From assembly GCA_005882275.1 (NCBI GenBank), contig VBAK01000119.1, forward strand, positions 1 through 47,308: a stretch of 47,308 nucleotides of DNA. Reading direction: 5' to 3'. The translations under genes were made by a program, and so were the position numbers. The notes beneath the pieces were generated by a model. It was not told the DNA's origin. It was given only the letters and a program-made list of their open reading frames with translations, and did not search any database. Origin of the DNA: Candidatus Segetimicrobium genomatis. Its GTDB lineage: Bacteria > Sysuimicrobiota > Sysuimicrobiia > Sysuimicrobiales > Segetimicrobiaceae. Positions 38,944 to 47,308 of the stretch are shown here, in pieces (the first letter of the stretch is position 1; each line of letters opens with the position of its first letter).

Positions 38944-40554
38944 TCACCCGACGGGCGCTTGGGGCTGGCGCTCGGCCAGCCGCTCGCGGAGCCGGAACCG
39001 CTGAATCTTCCCCGTCGCGGTCTTGGGGAGCTCGGGCGTGAATTCGATCCACCGCGGATACTTGTACGCCGCGATCTTGCTGCGCACGAACGCCTGCAGC
39101 TCCTCGGCCAGCGCGTCGTCGGCCCGGTGCCCCGGCTTGAGCACGACGAAGGCATACGGCTTCACGAGCTCGTCCCGATCGGCCCTGCCGACGACGCCGC
39201 ACTCCAGGACCGCCGGGTGCTGGATCAGCGCCGCTTCGACTTCCGCGGGCGACACCCACTGGCCCCCGGCTTTGAGCATGTCGTCGGAGCGGCCGCAGTA
39301 CCAGTGGTACCCCTCGGGGTCCCGGTAGTACTTGTCCCCGCTCACGAACCAGTCGCCGCGAAACGCCTGCTTCGTCCGCTCGTGCTTGTTCCAGTAGCCT
39401 GAGGCGATGCTGTCCCCGCTGACCAGCAGGTCGCCGATCTCGCCCGGCGGAACCTCCCGGCCGTCCTCGCCGACGATCTTGACCCCATAGCCCGGGACGA
39501 CCTCCCCGCTGCTCCCCGGCCGGACCCGCCCGGCGCGGTTGCTGATGTATATATGAAGGACCTCGGTCGATCCGATCCCGTCGAGGATCTCCACCCCGAA
39601 CCGCTCCTTCCATCGATTGAACAGCGCGGCCGGAAGCGGCTCGCCGGCGGAGACGCACAGCCGGACCGCGCCGAGATCGGCGGGGCCGTCCGCGGCCAGC
39701 ATCGCCGCGTAGGCGGTGGGGACGCCGAAGAACAGGGTCGGCCGGTAGCGGCGGATCAGATCGAAGTACAGCCGCGGCTCGAACCGCCCCGGATACAAGA
39801 CCGCGGCGGCGCCTACCCGAAACGGAAAGTACAGCGCGTTCCCCAGCCCGTAGGCAAAAAAGAGCTTGGCGATGGAGAGACAAATGTCGTGCTCCCGAAT
39901 ATCTAAGACGGCGCGGGCGTAGTGCTCGGCGGTCACGACCATGTCGTGGTGCAGGTGCACCGTCCCCTTGGGCGCGCCCGTGCTGCCGCTGCTCCACAGC
40001 CAGAATGCCGGTTCGTCGCGGTGGGTCGCCGCCGGAACCAGCTCGGGGGACGCCGCGGCCATGAGATCGGCCAGCGCGTGCCGTCCCCTCCCGTTGGTCC
40101 ACTCCTCGATTCGATCGGCTTTGCCGGGAGCGCCGGCGACGACGACGTGCCGGACCGCGGGAAGGTCCGCGAGCGCCGGCTCCAGCACCGGCAGGAGCGC
40201 CTCGCTCACCACCACCACCCCGGCCCGGCTGTCGCGCAGCATGTAGGCGTAGTCGCGCGTCGTGAGGGCGGTGCAGGTGGGCACCGCGACGGCCCCAATC
40301 CGGATCGCCCCCCAGAACAGGTAGGCCAGCTCGGGGGAATCGAGCATCAGGAGCAGGACGCGCTCCTCGGCGTGGACCCCGAGCGACCGCAGGGCGTTCC
40401 CCGCCCGGTTGACCTGGGCCAGCAGCGTGCGGTACGTGATCCGGTCGTCCCCGGCGTAGATCGCGACCCGGTCGCCCCGGCCCTGCTCGAGATTGCGGTC
40501 GAGAAACGCGGTCGAGGCGTTGAACTCTTCGGGAAGGTCGACGGCCGGGGTCAT
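38944..40554 (-). CDS. Benzoate-CoA ligase family AMP-forming ligase
   Basis: This is a 536-residue ANL-superfamily enzyme. The phosphate loop SSGSTGAPKGTVHLHHD (about 188-204), GIGSTEVLHIYISN (about 335-348), WFVSGDKYYRDPEGYHWYCG and the catalytic Lys in LPKTATGKIQRFRLRE (about 515) closely follow benzoate/4-hydroxybenzoate-CoA ligases. The product would be an aryl-CoA for the epoxidase or the reductase encoded in this region. It is transcribed toward the enoyl-CoA hydratase gene. Confidence 0.92.
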   Translation of the reverse strand: MTPAVDLPEEFNASTAFLDRNLEQGRGDRVAIYAGDDRITYRTLLAQVNRAGNALRSLGVHAEERVLLLMLDSPELAYLFWGAIRIGAVAVPTCTALTTRDYAYMLRDSRAGVVVVSEALLPVLEPALADLPAVRHVVVAGAPGKADRIEEWTNGRGRHALADLMAAASPELVPAATHRDEPAFWLWSSGSTGAPKGTVHLHHDMVVTAEHYARAVLDIREHDICLSIAKLFFAYGLGNALYFPFRVGAAAVLYPGRFEPRLYFDLIRRYRPTLFFGVPTAYAAMLAADGPADLGAVRLCVSAGEPLPAALFNRWKERFGVEILDGIGSTEVLHIYISNRAGRVRPGSSGEVVPGYGVKIVGEDGREVPPGEIGDLLVSGDSIASGYWNKHERTKQAFRGDWFVSGDKYYRDPEGYHWYCGRSDDMLKAGGQWVSPAEVEAALIQHPAVLECGVVGRADRDELVKPYAFVVLKPGHRADDALAEELQAFVRSKIAAYKYPRWIEFTPELPKTATGKIQRFRLRERLAERQPQAPVG

Positions 40555-40630
40555 CGCGCCCCCGCTTTCGCGGCCTGCGCCGGACTCTCCTCTCAGACCG
40601 GCGCGGGCGCGCGGGGGGCCGAGCGCGGTG

Positions 40631-41503
40631 TTATGGGCAGGGGGCGGCCAAGGCGGCGCTGCTGATCGCGATGCCGGCGATGTCGCTCTTGGGCTCGTTC
40701 CACGTGTAGATGCCGACCACGCGGTCCTGATCGTTGAGCACGGGGGAGCCGCTGATCCCCCGCTCCGGCCGGTCGGCAGACTCGATCTCGAACACCGGGG
40801 TCCCGTCCTCCGCCGTCGCCATCTTCGTGACGGTGCCGGTGGCCACGATCTTCTCCGCCGCCTTCGAGATCCGGCCGTACCCGACGACTCGAACCTGCCC
40901 CCGCTCCCGCGGGCCGTCGCCCAAGGTGAAGAACGGAAAATACGGAAGGGACCCGGTGTGCGGGGCCACGTCGAAGTTGGGCTGCCCGTCCGGGGATTGC
41001 GCCCCGGGCGTAGCGATCAACCACCAGGCATATTTCCGGTCCGGCAAGGTCAGGCGGATCTCGGCCAGGTCGCGCCCGACCGGCCCTTCCTGGGCCTCGG
41101 CAGGATCGGTATCCAGGTGGCTCGCGCAGACGATCTCCACGCCATAGAATTCTTTGTTGACGATGGCGAACAGCACGTAGCTATCTGGATCGTGCTGCGC
41201 GTGGTAGACCACGTGGCTGTTGGTGAGGGCCAGACCGCTGGGGTCGATAAAGAACGCCGTTCCCCTGGCGATCCCCCGGCCTTCCGGAGTGGTGGTGATG
41301 ACCTGGAAGACGCCGGGCCAGGGTGGCGCCTCCTCGCCCACGGCGGAGAGCGGCCCGCCGGGCCCGCCGAGAACGAGCGCCAGGGCGGCGGCCGCCATGA
41401 CGGCGGCCCATGCGCGGGGCTGCCGGACCCCCCACGCCCCCGCGGCACGCGCCGGGGCGGCGCACCCTCGGTGGTCACCGGCGCCGCTAGCGCGGCCGAT
41501 CAC
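40631..41503 (-). CDS. Exported trypsin-like serine protease
   Basis: This 290-residue S1-type protease starts at GTG 41503 after GGGAGGG. A hydrophobic export segment lies at about 33-55. The catalytic triad is readable: His in ALTNSHVVYH (about 97), Asp in VGRDLAEIRL (about 147), Ser in ERGISGSPVLN (about 255). There is no PDZ domain, unlike DegP/HtrA. It is transcribed alone, divergent from the carbonic anhydrase gene. Confidence 0.87.
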   Translation of the reverse strand: MIGRASGAGDHRGCAAPARAAGAWGVRQPRAWAAVMAAAALALVLGGPGGPLSAVGEEAPPWPGVFQVITTTPEGRGIARGTAFFIDPSGLALTNSHVVYHAQHDPDSYVLFAIVNKEFYGVEIVCASHLDTDPAEAQEGPVGRDLAEIRLTLPDRKYAWWLIATPGAQSPDGQPNFDVAPHTGSLPYFPFFTLGDGPRERGQVRVVGYGRISKAAEKIVATGTVTKMATAEDGTPVFEIESADRPERGISGSPVLNDQDRVVGIYTWNEPKSDIAGIAISSAALAAPCP

Positions 41504-41673
41504 ATTGGACCCTCCCCCGAGCCATGAACGCCGGCTCCTGGCTGCCCGGCGCCTCGAACTGGCCACCGGGAGTGTTATATACCCATCTCCCGCAGTCCTC
41601 GGCAGGCGCGTTGAGGAAGATCCCGGCCGGCCGTCGAAGACTCGGCGCGCACCGCTGTGGGAGGTGAACCGGC

Positions 41674-42234
41674 ATGCTGATCCTGCCCTACGAGGGCCGC
41701 ACGCCCCGCATCGCGCCGACGGCGTTCGTTGCGCCGACCGCGACGGTGATCGGCGACGTCACGATCGGGGAGGAGGCCAGCGTCTGGTTCGGAGCGGTCC
41801 TCCGGGGCGATGTCGGCCGGGTCGAGGTGGGCGCGCGGGCGAACGTCCAGGACAACGCCGTGCTCCATTCGACCGCGCACATTCCGACCGTCGTGGGCGA
41901 AGGGGCCACGATCGGCCACGGGGCGGTCCTGGAAGGCTGCACGGTGCAGCGGGGCGCGCTCATCGGGATGAACGCCGTCGTCCTCCACGAGGCCGTGGTG
42001 GGGGAAGAAGCCCTCGTCGCCGCGGGCAGCGTGGTCACCGATGGGACGCAGATCCCGCCGCGCACCGTCGCAGCCGGCGCGCCGTGCCGGGTGCGCAAGC
42101 CGCTCTCGGGATCCTCGGCGGAGTGGATCACGCGGGCCGCCGCGGCCTACGTCGGGCTCTCGCGCCGGTACCGGGCGGCGCAGGCGCGGGATGGGCAGGC
42201 CGGGACGGCGGCCGACGGACCGGTCTCGGGCTAG
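41674..42234 (+). CDS. Gamma-carbonic anhydrase-like hexapeptide protein (PaaY/YrdA-like)
   Basis: This 186-residue left-handed beta-helix protein reads [29 protein letters not shown] at the start in short pieces typical of gamma-carbonic anhydrases. The zinc histidines are in [13 protein letters not shown] and IGHGAVLEG. Relatives include PaaY, a thioesterase-like protein of phenylacetate clusters, and YrdA; both fit this location. The ATG follows GGGAGGTG. Its stop codon shares the sequence CTAG with the convergent phosphoesterase gene. Confidence 0.9.
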   Translation: MLILPYEGRTPRIAPTAFVAPTATVIGDVTIGEEASVWFGAVLRGDVGRVEVGARANVQDNAVLHSTAHIPTVVGEGATIGHGAVLEGCTVQRGALIGMNAVVLHEAVVGEEALVAAGSVVTDGTQIPPRTVAAGAPCRVRKPLSGSSAEWITRAAAAYVGLSRRYRAAQARDGQAGTAADGPVSG

Positions 42235-43709
42235 CGGCCGGCCGGCGCCGGTCCCGGCGGCGGATTGATCGGGAGGACCAGCGGCGCGCGGGGCGGCTTG
42301 TTGAAGTCGAAGTCCTCGACGAGAGTGCCGAGCTGCGGCAGGTTCTCCCGCACGTCCGGCCGACGGTCCGGACGGCCGTCGGTCTTCGGATCGATGCGCC
42401 GGCCGCCGAGGAAATCGTCCTCGATGAACTTCACGTAGGCGTCGAAGCTCAAGACTTGGTGATCGATGTAGCCTCGGCGGGCGTACGGGCTGATGACCAG
42501 GCCTGGGACCCTCAGTCCGTAGCCATTCTCGTCGACAGCCGGCGGGACGACATGATCGTAGAACCCGCCCCAATCGTCCCACGCGAGGAAAATCGCGGTG
42601 CTGCTCCAGTTCGGCCCCTGCATCACGGCGTTGATCAGGCTTGTCACATAGGTCTGCCCGGCGCTGACGAGCGCGGGCGGGTGCTCGCTGACCCGCCCGT
42701 TGGGCACCACCCATGAGACCGCCGGGAGCGTGCCGTTCCTGGCCGCCTCGAAGAAGTGGGAGACGGTCTTGATGTTGCGGAGCTGGCCGTCCTCCCGGAC
42801 CGTCTCGAACCAGGGCAGCGGGTTCCAGATCTGCGGTGTGCCGGCTCGCTGCGGCTTCGCAGGGCACGCCGCGGCATCGTCGTCGCAGTCCGGCTGCGTG
42901 CCTTCCGCCACGTAGTAGGCCCAATCGACATTCGCCTTGTGGAGGAGATACGTCAGGTCTGTCCAGGCGTAGTTCGGTTTTGCGACACCCTGCTTCCCGC
43001 GCCGGATGAGCCGGTCGGGGCTCTGCAATTCGTTCACGCAGCTCATCGGGTCCGCGCTCGTGCAGCGGGCCGACCATTCCGAGACCATGAACAGGTGCTC
43101 GGGGAGGCTCCACGAGGCGTTTGGCTCAAACATGTGATCTTGCAGGACGAACTCGCGGGCATAGGTCCAGTAGTTCGGGATCTCCCGTGCATCGTGGTAC
43201 CCCATCACATCGGGCTCCCCCGTGCCGCCCCCGCAGTTCGGGTCGAACGCTCCCACGCACCCGCCGCGCCGGCCGCCGATCTGACCGATGAACCCGTCCA
43301 TCTTCCCGCCGTCGATGTCGGCAACCGCGTTCCTGGCGCTGTGCGGGCCGCCGCGATTCAGATCGTGTGAATCGTGGAAGGGCTTCACACATTGGCCGGA
43401 CCGCGGGTTGGTCACGCAGACCGTTGGCACGCCGTTTTGCATGGGGATGCCGTCCGCGCCCGGGTAGGTCCCGAAGTAATGGTCGAACGACCGGTTCTCC
43501 TGCATGATCACCACGATGTGCTGGATCTTGTGGATCCCGCTCAGCTCGGCCGCATCGGCCACGAACGGCCAGTTGCTCGGAGGACCCCAGGGGGTCAAAG
43601 AGACCATGACGATCGCGAGTGCGCCCAGCGCGCATGTACGGCGCCGCGCGGCTGCCGCCGGCCACCGGGGACCACCCCGATGAAAGAGAAACCACTTGAG
43701 CCCTGACAT
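42231..43709 (-). CDS. Secreted phosphoesterase, phospholipase C / acid phosphatase AcpA family
   Basis: This is a 492-residue exported protein. A twin-arginine-like signal ([17 protein letters not shown], about 23-39) precedes the domain, which begins [21 protein letters not shown] (two pieces, about 64-84), the metal-binding start of this family. Further signatures are [30 protein letters not shown] (about 395) and [25 protein letters not shown] (in two pieces). Such enzymes release phosphate or phosphocholine from lipids or sugars outside the cell. ATG at 43709. The first ten cysteines suggest disulfides and thus export. Confidence 0.88.
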   Translation of the reverse strand: MSGLKWFLFHRGGPRWPAAAARRRTCALGALAIVMVSLTPWGPPSNWPFVADAAELSGIHKIQHIVVIMQENRSFDHYFGTYPGADGIPMQNGVPTVCVTNPRSGQCVKPFHDSHDLNRGGPHSARNAVADIDGGKMDGFIGQIGGRRGGCVGAFDPNCGGGTGEPDVMGYHDAREIPNYWTYAREFVLQDHMFEPNASWSLPEHLFMVSEWSARCTSADPMSCVNELQSPDRLIRRGKQGVAKPNYAWTDLTYLLHKANVDWAYYVAEGTQPDCDDDAAACPAKPQRAGTPQIWNPLPWFETVREDGQLRNIKTVSHFFEAARNGTLPAVSWVVPNGRVSEHPPALVSAGQTYVTSLINAVMQGPNWSSTAIFLAWDDWGGFYDHVVPPAVDENGYGLRVPGLVISPYARRGYIDHQVLSFDAYVKFIEDDFLGGRRIDPKTDGRPDRRPDVRENLPQLGTLVEDFDFNKPPRAPLVLPINPPPGPAPAGR

Positions 43710-43877
43710 GCGTCGCCTCCCTAACCTACGGCCCCTAGACGGGCCGCCCGGAACAGCGGCAGACTCTCTGGGCTGATGATGCCCCCGTCCAGAGGGAGTT
43801 AGCGACCGAATGGCTCGCAAAGTTCCCAGGGCGCACAAGGGTCCCTAGTAGAAAATCATTGCTGCGCTTGTATCGGC

Positions 43878-43906
43878 TTGACACATCTGTTGCCTCATAG
43901 TACTAT
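43878..43906 (+). promoter_or_regulatory. Promoter TTGACA-17-TACTAT for the AbiE-like cassette
   Basis: A perfect -35 (43878-43883), a 17-base spacer and a good -10 (43901-43906). Transcription should start near 43913, only a few bases before the GTG at 43917, so the first message is leaderless or nearly so. Confidence 0.8.
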
Positions 43907-43916
43907 GTTGCACAAG

Positions 43917-45053
43917 GTGCGCAACTATCTGGTTTCAGGCAACACATCGGAACGGGCCTTGGTCTCGCAGGCCACCAAGGCCCTCGCGGTCCGGCTCCCG
44001 GCCGGCTGGCGGGCCACGCCCCTTCCAACGACCAAGAATGGGCAAGCCCAGCGCGGGCAGGCCATGGCTATGCCCGATGCCCTCATTGAGATCCGCTCTC
44101 CGCAGGGTGCAACCGGTATGTTGGTACTCGAGACAAGAAGCAGAGTCGAACCCAGAGATGTCACCACGCTCGTCGCTCAGCTCCGCGGGTACGGCAAAGG
44201 CACTCCCATTTTGATCGCGCCGTTCCTGAGCCTGCAGACCATCGAACGACTCAGAGCGGCCGACGTCGCCTACATGGACTTGACTGGGAATGCCCGCATC
44301 GTAGTCAACCGCCCAGGTCTATTCGTCGAGACCCAGGGTGCCCGGCAGGATCCCCGGCGCGAGGAGCGACCGGCCCGATCCCTCAAGGGCGCCAAAGCCG
44401 GCCGCATTGTTAGAGCGCTGTGCGACTTCCTTCCGCCGCTCGGCGTCCGCGACCTCGCCTCGAGATCGGGCACCAACCCAGGGTACGTCTCCAGGGTGCT
44501 GGACCTTCTGGAGCGCGAGGATCTCATCAAGCGGCAGCCGCGAAAACCCCTCACTTCCGTCGACTGGCCAGGCCTGATCCGCCGGTGGGCGCAAGATTAT
44601 TCGGTCTTCGATGAGAAGAGCAAGACGCCTGCGCCCCTCGGCACGCGAGAAGTCCAGTCCTACCTCGAACCACGAGGGCTGCCGGCGTTCTTGAAAAAGC
44701 TACAGGGTGCTGGGAGCAAGGTAATCAATACGCCTTATGCAGTAACCGGCTCCCTCGCCGCGTCCAAAGTCGCTCCTATCGCGCCCCCTCGACTGGCCAT
44801 CTGCTACGTCGATGCTCCGTCGGCCGCAGCAACCCGCCTCGGTTTGCAGCCAGCGGATGCCGGCGCGAACGTCTTCCTTGCGACCCCCTTCGACCCCGTC
44901 GTCTACGAACGCACCTGGTCCCGCGACGGCGTCACGTTCGCGGCCCTGACCCAGGTCGCCGCAGACTTGCTCACCGGCCCGGGCAGGGGGCCAGCCGAAG
45001 CCGACGCGTTGATCGCGTGGATGGGCGAGCACGAGAGTGCCTGGCGCGCCTGA
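43917..45053 (+). CDS. AbiEi-like antitoxin/regulator with a PD-(D/E)XK-like N-terminal domain
   Basis: This is a 378-residue protein. The N-terminal part (about 40-140) reads PDALIEIRSP, then GMLVLETRSR, then LRAADVAYMDLTGNARIVV, an order that recalls PD-(D/E)XK nuclease folds, though the usual Lys of E-x-K is Arg. A winged helix follows (about 170-210, VRDLASRSGTNPGYVSRVLDLL). The C-terminal half contains INTPYAVTGSLAASKVAP, resembling the C-terminal region of AbiEi antitoxins. The next gene, overlapping by 17 bases, encodes an AbiEii-like nucleotidyltransferase. ATG at 43905 lies inside the -10, so GTG at 43917 is preferred. The family call is tentative. Confidence 0.65.
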   Translation: MRNYLVSGNTSERALVSQATKALAVRLPAGWRATPLPTTKNGQAQRGQAMAMPDALIEIRSPQGATGMLVLETRSRVEPRDVTTLVAQLRGYGKGTPILIAPFLSLQTIERLRAADVAYMDLTGNARIVVNRPGLFVETQGARQDPRREERPARSLKGAKAGRIVRALCDFLPPLGVRDLASRSGTNPGYVSRVLDLLEREDLIKRQPRKPLTSVDWPGLIRRWAQDYSVFDEKSKTPAPLGTREVQSYLEPRGLPAFLKKLQGAGSKVINTPYAVTGSLAASKVAPIAPPRLAICYVDAPSAAATRLGLQPADAGANVFLATPFDPVVYERTWSRDGVTFAALTQVAADLLTGPGRGPAEADALIAWMGEHESAWRA

Positions 45054-45870
45054 TCCCATCTACGTCCTCGCCCGCCGGGTCCTCCTCGACGCTCTCGAGG
45101 GACTTGGCGATCAAAGACGCGCGGTCATCCTTGTCGGTGCTCAGGCTATCTATCTGCACGTCGGCGATGCCGACCTCGCAGTCGCCGCATTCACCACCGA
45201 CGGCGACCTCGCCATAGTGCCTTCAGATCTGCGGCCAGAGCCCAAACTGGCTGAAACCCTGGCCCACGCCGGCTTTCGTCCCAGCCCCAATCTCGGCACG
45301 TGGGTCAAAGAGGCGCTCCTCGAGGGAGCCACGGCGCAGGTGCACATCGATCTCCTCGTGCCCGAAGTGGTCGGAGGAGCGGGAAGGCGGGGCGCGCGCC
45401 TCGACGTTCATGGAACGCGCGTCGCGCGAAAAGCGAAGGGGCTCGAGGCCGCCCTCATTGACCGGCACTTGATGGTCGTCGCGGCCCTCGACAGAGACGA
45501 CCCGAGGTCCTACGAGCTCTGGGTCGCCGGTCCGGCCGCGCTGCTGGTCGCCAAGGTTCACAAGATCCACGAGCGCGGCGATGCTCCTACCCGCCGCCAG
45601 GACGACAAGGACGCGCTCGACGTCTTGAGGCTGCTGCGGGGTATATCAACCGAAATCCTCGCTCGTTCGATACGGACGCTCCTAACCGATACAATCGCTG
45701 GTGGCGTCGTCCGCGAAGCAATAGACTTTCTAAGCCGCCTGTTCGGCGAGCCATCCAGCCGGGGCTCCCAGATGGCCGCTCGTGCCGCCGTCCCGCTCGA
45801 GTCCGCGGAAACCATCGCAGCGTCCTGTTCAGCCCTCGCGCAGGACCTCCTGCGTACCGTGGTGGAGTGA
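45037..45870 (+). CDS. AbiEii-like nucleotidyltransferase (putative toxin)
   Basis: This 277-residue protein has a minimal nucleotidyltransferase core: ILVGAQAIYLHVG (about 29-41), then FTTDGDLAIVP (about 50-60) carrying the Asp-x-Asp metal pair, then a third acidic site in VHIDLLVPE (about 103). A helical region with AALLVAKVHKIHERG (about 168) and RQDDKDALDVLRLL follows. AbiEii toxins transfer nucleotides to tRNA or other targets and are silenced by AbiEi. GTG start inside the end of the upstream gene. Confidence 0.72.
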   Translation: MPGAPDPIYVLARRVLLDALEGLGDQRRAVILVGAQAIYLHVGDADLAVAAFTTDGDLAIVPSDLRPEPKLAETLAHAGFRPSPNLGTWVKEALLEGATAQVHIDLLVPEVVGGAGRRGARLDVHGTRVARKAKGLEAALIDRHLMVVAALDRDDPRSYELWVAGPAALLVAKVHKIHERGDAPTRRQDDKDALDVLRLLRGISTEILARSIRTLLTDTIAGGVVREAIDFLSRLFGEPSSRGSQMAARAAVPLESAETIAASCSALAQDLLRTVVE

Positions 45871-45932
45871 CCCCTATTTCGAGACCGGGCCCCGCGAGAC
45901 AGATGACGATAGGGATCAAGGAGGACGAGTCC

Positions 45933-46202
45933 GTGCGGAAGATCCAGGTCACCATCGACGACGAGACAGTGCGGCTCTTGGAGGCGCTGGCCGTGCCTAG
46001 AGCCGGAGACAAGAGCGTCGTCGTGCGAGAGGCGGTCAGGCGAATGGCGGAGCAGGAGGGATTCGAGCAATACCTGGACTGGCTCGAGCGACAACCCGAT
46101 GTGCGCATGTCTCTCAAGAAGGCGCGGGCTGATGAGCGCCAGGGCCGGACCGTCTCACATGAACAGGTACTCAGGCGTCTTCGCAAATCCAGGTGCCGGT
46201 GA
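45933..46202 (+). CDS. Ribbon-helix-helix (CopG-like) protein, orphan antitoxin-like
   Basis: This is an 89-residue protein. The first 45 residues fit a ribbon-helix-helix: KIQVTIDDETVRLLEALA (strand and helix A) and KSVVVREAVRRMAEQ (helix B). The rest is charged and helical (YLDWLERQPDVRMSLKKARA), like the toxin-binding tail of VapB/CopG antitoxins. The GTG follows AAGGAGG at 7 bases. No toxin gene follows before the convergent hcrB, so it is either an orphan or a third member of the AbiE-like operon 62 bases upstream. Confidence 0.78.
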   Translation: MRKIQVTIDDETVRLLEALAVPRAGDKSVVVREAVRRMAEQEGFEQYLDWLERQPDVRMSLKKARADERQGRTVSHEQVLRRLRKSRCR

Positions 46203-46238
46203 AATGGCTTCGGTGGGCGCACGAGACCGCGGTAAATC

Positions 46239-47273
46239 TCACGAGCCCTGCCACGCGCCCGCGCCCCCGCCGGGCGCGCCCTCGAACGGCAGGCCGGCCA
46301 GTTCCCGCAGCGCGCGGTCCACGTAGACCCGCGTCATCTTCTTGCGGTACCCGATCGTGAGATCGGCGTTGTCCAGCGGCTTCGCCGGCTGGAACGCGAC
46401 CTGCGCGGCACGAGCGATCAGATCGGGGGTGGGCCGCTGCCCTCGGAGCAGCGCGGCCGCCTCTCCGGCGACCACCGGGCGGGAGGCGACGGCCCCGAGG
46501 ACGATCCGGGCATCCTCCACCGTGCCGTCGGGCGCGCAGCGCAGCGCCGCCGCGACCCCCAGGATCGGGAAGTCGAACGACCCGCGCCGGCGCAGTTTCC
46601 AGTAGGTCGTCTTCCACCCATCCGAGGCCGGCAGTAGGATGTCTGTGAGGATCTCTCCGGGGGCCTTCGTCAGGTAGTCCATCCCGTCGTCGCGGTACAG
46701 GGCGGCGGCGGGCACCTCCCGCTCCCCCCGAGGACCCACCAGGCGCATCCGCGCGTCCAAGGCGATCGCCACGGGCGCCGTGTCGGTTGACGAGATGGCC
46801 CAGCACCGCGGGCTGCCGGGCGCCACGAGGCAGATGTCGCCGTCCTTCTTCGTGCAGAAGCCGATGGAACGCCGCCAGTGATACGTCTGGTTGTAGTAGT
46901 TGCACCGGGTGTCCAGACAGAGGTTGCCGCCGAGGGTCCCCATGTTGCGGAGCGGCGGCGTGCTGACGGCGCCGGCCGCAAGCGCGAGCGCGCGGTAGGT
47001 CCCCGCGATCTCCGGGTGGGCGGCGAGATCGGCCAGCGTCACCCCGGCCCCCACCGTCATCCCCTTGCCGCGATCGCCGGAGATCCGGGCGAGGTCGCGG
47101 ATCGCACGGAGCCCCACGAGCACCTTCGGCTCGAACTGCCTTCGCTTCATGTTCGGGTACAGGTCCGTGCCGCCGGCCACGACCATCCCCTCGGGACCGG
47201 CCTCGGCGATACGCCTGACGGCCTCCTCCACGGTTGTGGCGCCCAGGTAGGTGAAGGACGGCAGCCGCAGCAT
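46239..47273 (-). CDS. hcrB: 4-hydroxybenzoyl-CoA reductase beta subunit (FAD and 4Fe-4S), HcrB-like
   Basis: This is a 344-residue FAD-binding subunit of the xanthine-oxidase family, with VVAGGTDLYPNMKRR (about 31-45) and NMGTLGGNLCLDTR (about 110-123). The insert that marks HcrB is present: Cys124, Cys140, Cys148 and Cys157 are spaced 16, 8 and 9 apart, exactly as the four cysteines (122, 138, 146, 155) binding a 4Fe-4S cluster in the Thauera enzyme. The complex removes the ring hydroxyl of 4-hydroxybenzoyl-CoA to give benzoyl-CoA. The molybdenum and 2Fe-2S subunits are not in the window; they may lie beyond the right edge, upstream of this gene. Confidence 0.88.
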   Translation of the reverse strand: MLRLPSFTYLGATTVEEAVRRIAEAGPEGMVVAGGTDLYPNMKRRQFEPKVLVGLRAIRDLARISGDRGKGMTVGAGVTLADLAAHPEIAGTYRALALAAGAVSTPPLRNMGTLGGNLCLDTRCNYYNQTYHWRRSIGFCTKKDGDICLVAPGSPRCWAISSTDTAPVAIALDARMRLVGPRGEREVPAAALYRDDGMDYLTKAPGEILTDILLPASDGWKTTYWKLRRRGSFDFPILGVAAALRCAPDGTVEDARIVLGAVASRPVVAGEAAALLRGQRPTPDLIARAAQVAFQPAKPLDNADLTIGYRKKMTRVYVDRALRELAGLPFEGAPGGGAGAWQGS

Positions 47274-47308
47274 CAGAGGTTACCCGGCTCCTCCGGCCCG
47301 GCCGGCCG

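Noticed and set aside
41562-41673. Promoter around GTTATATA upstream of the carbonic anhydrase gene
   Set aside because: A -10-like string exists but no -35 at an acceptable distance, and the assignment to this gene is uncertain.

Overview
The window is about 47 kb of compact, very GC-rich bacterial chromosome with short spacers, many 1-22 bp gene overlaps and frequent GTG starts. It holds menaquinone synthesis (MenA), an SigR/RsrA-type sigma/anti-sigma pair, a CysO/CysM/Mec-like cysteine module, a bacterial proenzyme-type AdoMet decarboxylase, YggT, and a sporulation-style AMIN/Amidase_3 cell-wall hydrolase. No LPS or outer-membrane genes are visible. This fits a Terrabacteria-type lineage (for example an uncultivated Armatimonadota-like, Chloroflexota-like or actinobacterial-like group), but no marker here fixes the phylum. 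No rRNA, tRNA or CRISPR array was recognised.

Layout. 1-2.3 kb: a thiol-stress operon (ECF sigma, zinc anti-sigma, Ppx/GppA phosphatase) with a textbook SigR-type promoter in front of the sigma gene; an exact 198-bp repeat of part of ppx sits at the left edge. 2.3-5.4 kb: a cysteine-biosynthesis operon made of a ThiS-like sulfur carrier (CysO-like), a ParB-fold free-serine-kinase-like protein, a CysM-like synthase, a JAMM peptidase (Mec-like) and an Rrf2 regulator. 5.7-14.2 kb: envelope and housekeeping genes (M23-like coiled-coil protein, histone H1-like protein, an M14 deacylase/LipB/FTR1 operon, an S41 protease and a doubled LemA/TPM set). 14.4-20.9 kb: M20 peptidase, MutM, AlaX, YggT, SpeH, a small transporter, a double-hotdog thioesterase and an unknown membrane protein. 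20.9-22.0 kb: an AT-richer patch with a DUF3800 gene. 22.0-31.0 kb: MenA, amidase, divergent polysaccharide deacetylase, PepA, aquaporin, EamA exporter, adenine deaminase.

31.1-40.6 kb is an aromatic-acid catabolic island. A minus-strand operon encodes a phenylacetyl-CoA epoxidase (PaaA, PaaB, PaaC, with PaaD split into two genes), a two-subunit CoA-transferase, an aldehyde dehydrogenase and a 63-residue protein. It is divergent from a PaaX regulator across a clear inverted-repeat operator; an enoyl-CoA hydratase and a benzoate-CoA-ligase-like enzyme follow. At 46.2-47.3 kb lies the FAD/4Fe-4S subunit of a 4-hydroxybenzoyl-CoA reductase, so aromatic metabolism appears to frame this end of the window. 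Between them are a trypsin-like protease, a gamma-carbonic anhydrase, a secreted phospholipase-C-like phosphoesterase and a probable AbiE-type toxin-antitoxin cassette with a ribbon-helix-helix gene.

The most notable points are: (1) the combination of a SerK/SbnI-like protein with CysO, CysM and Mec, suggesting cysteine made from free serine through O-phosphoserine, with a carrier whose tail must be trimmed after Gly-Gly; (2) PaaD split into separate MIP18-like and zinc-ribbon genes; (3) the three-gene AbiE-like cassette; (4) conserved cysteine spacing showing a 4Fe-4S cluster in the reductase subunit; and (5) a LytM-type domain that has lost one zinc-ligand histidine. All functions are read by eye from sequence motifs; no search was run.
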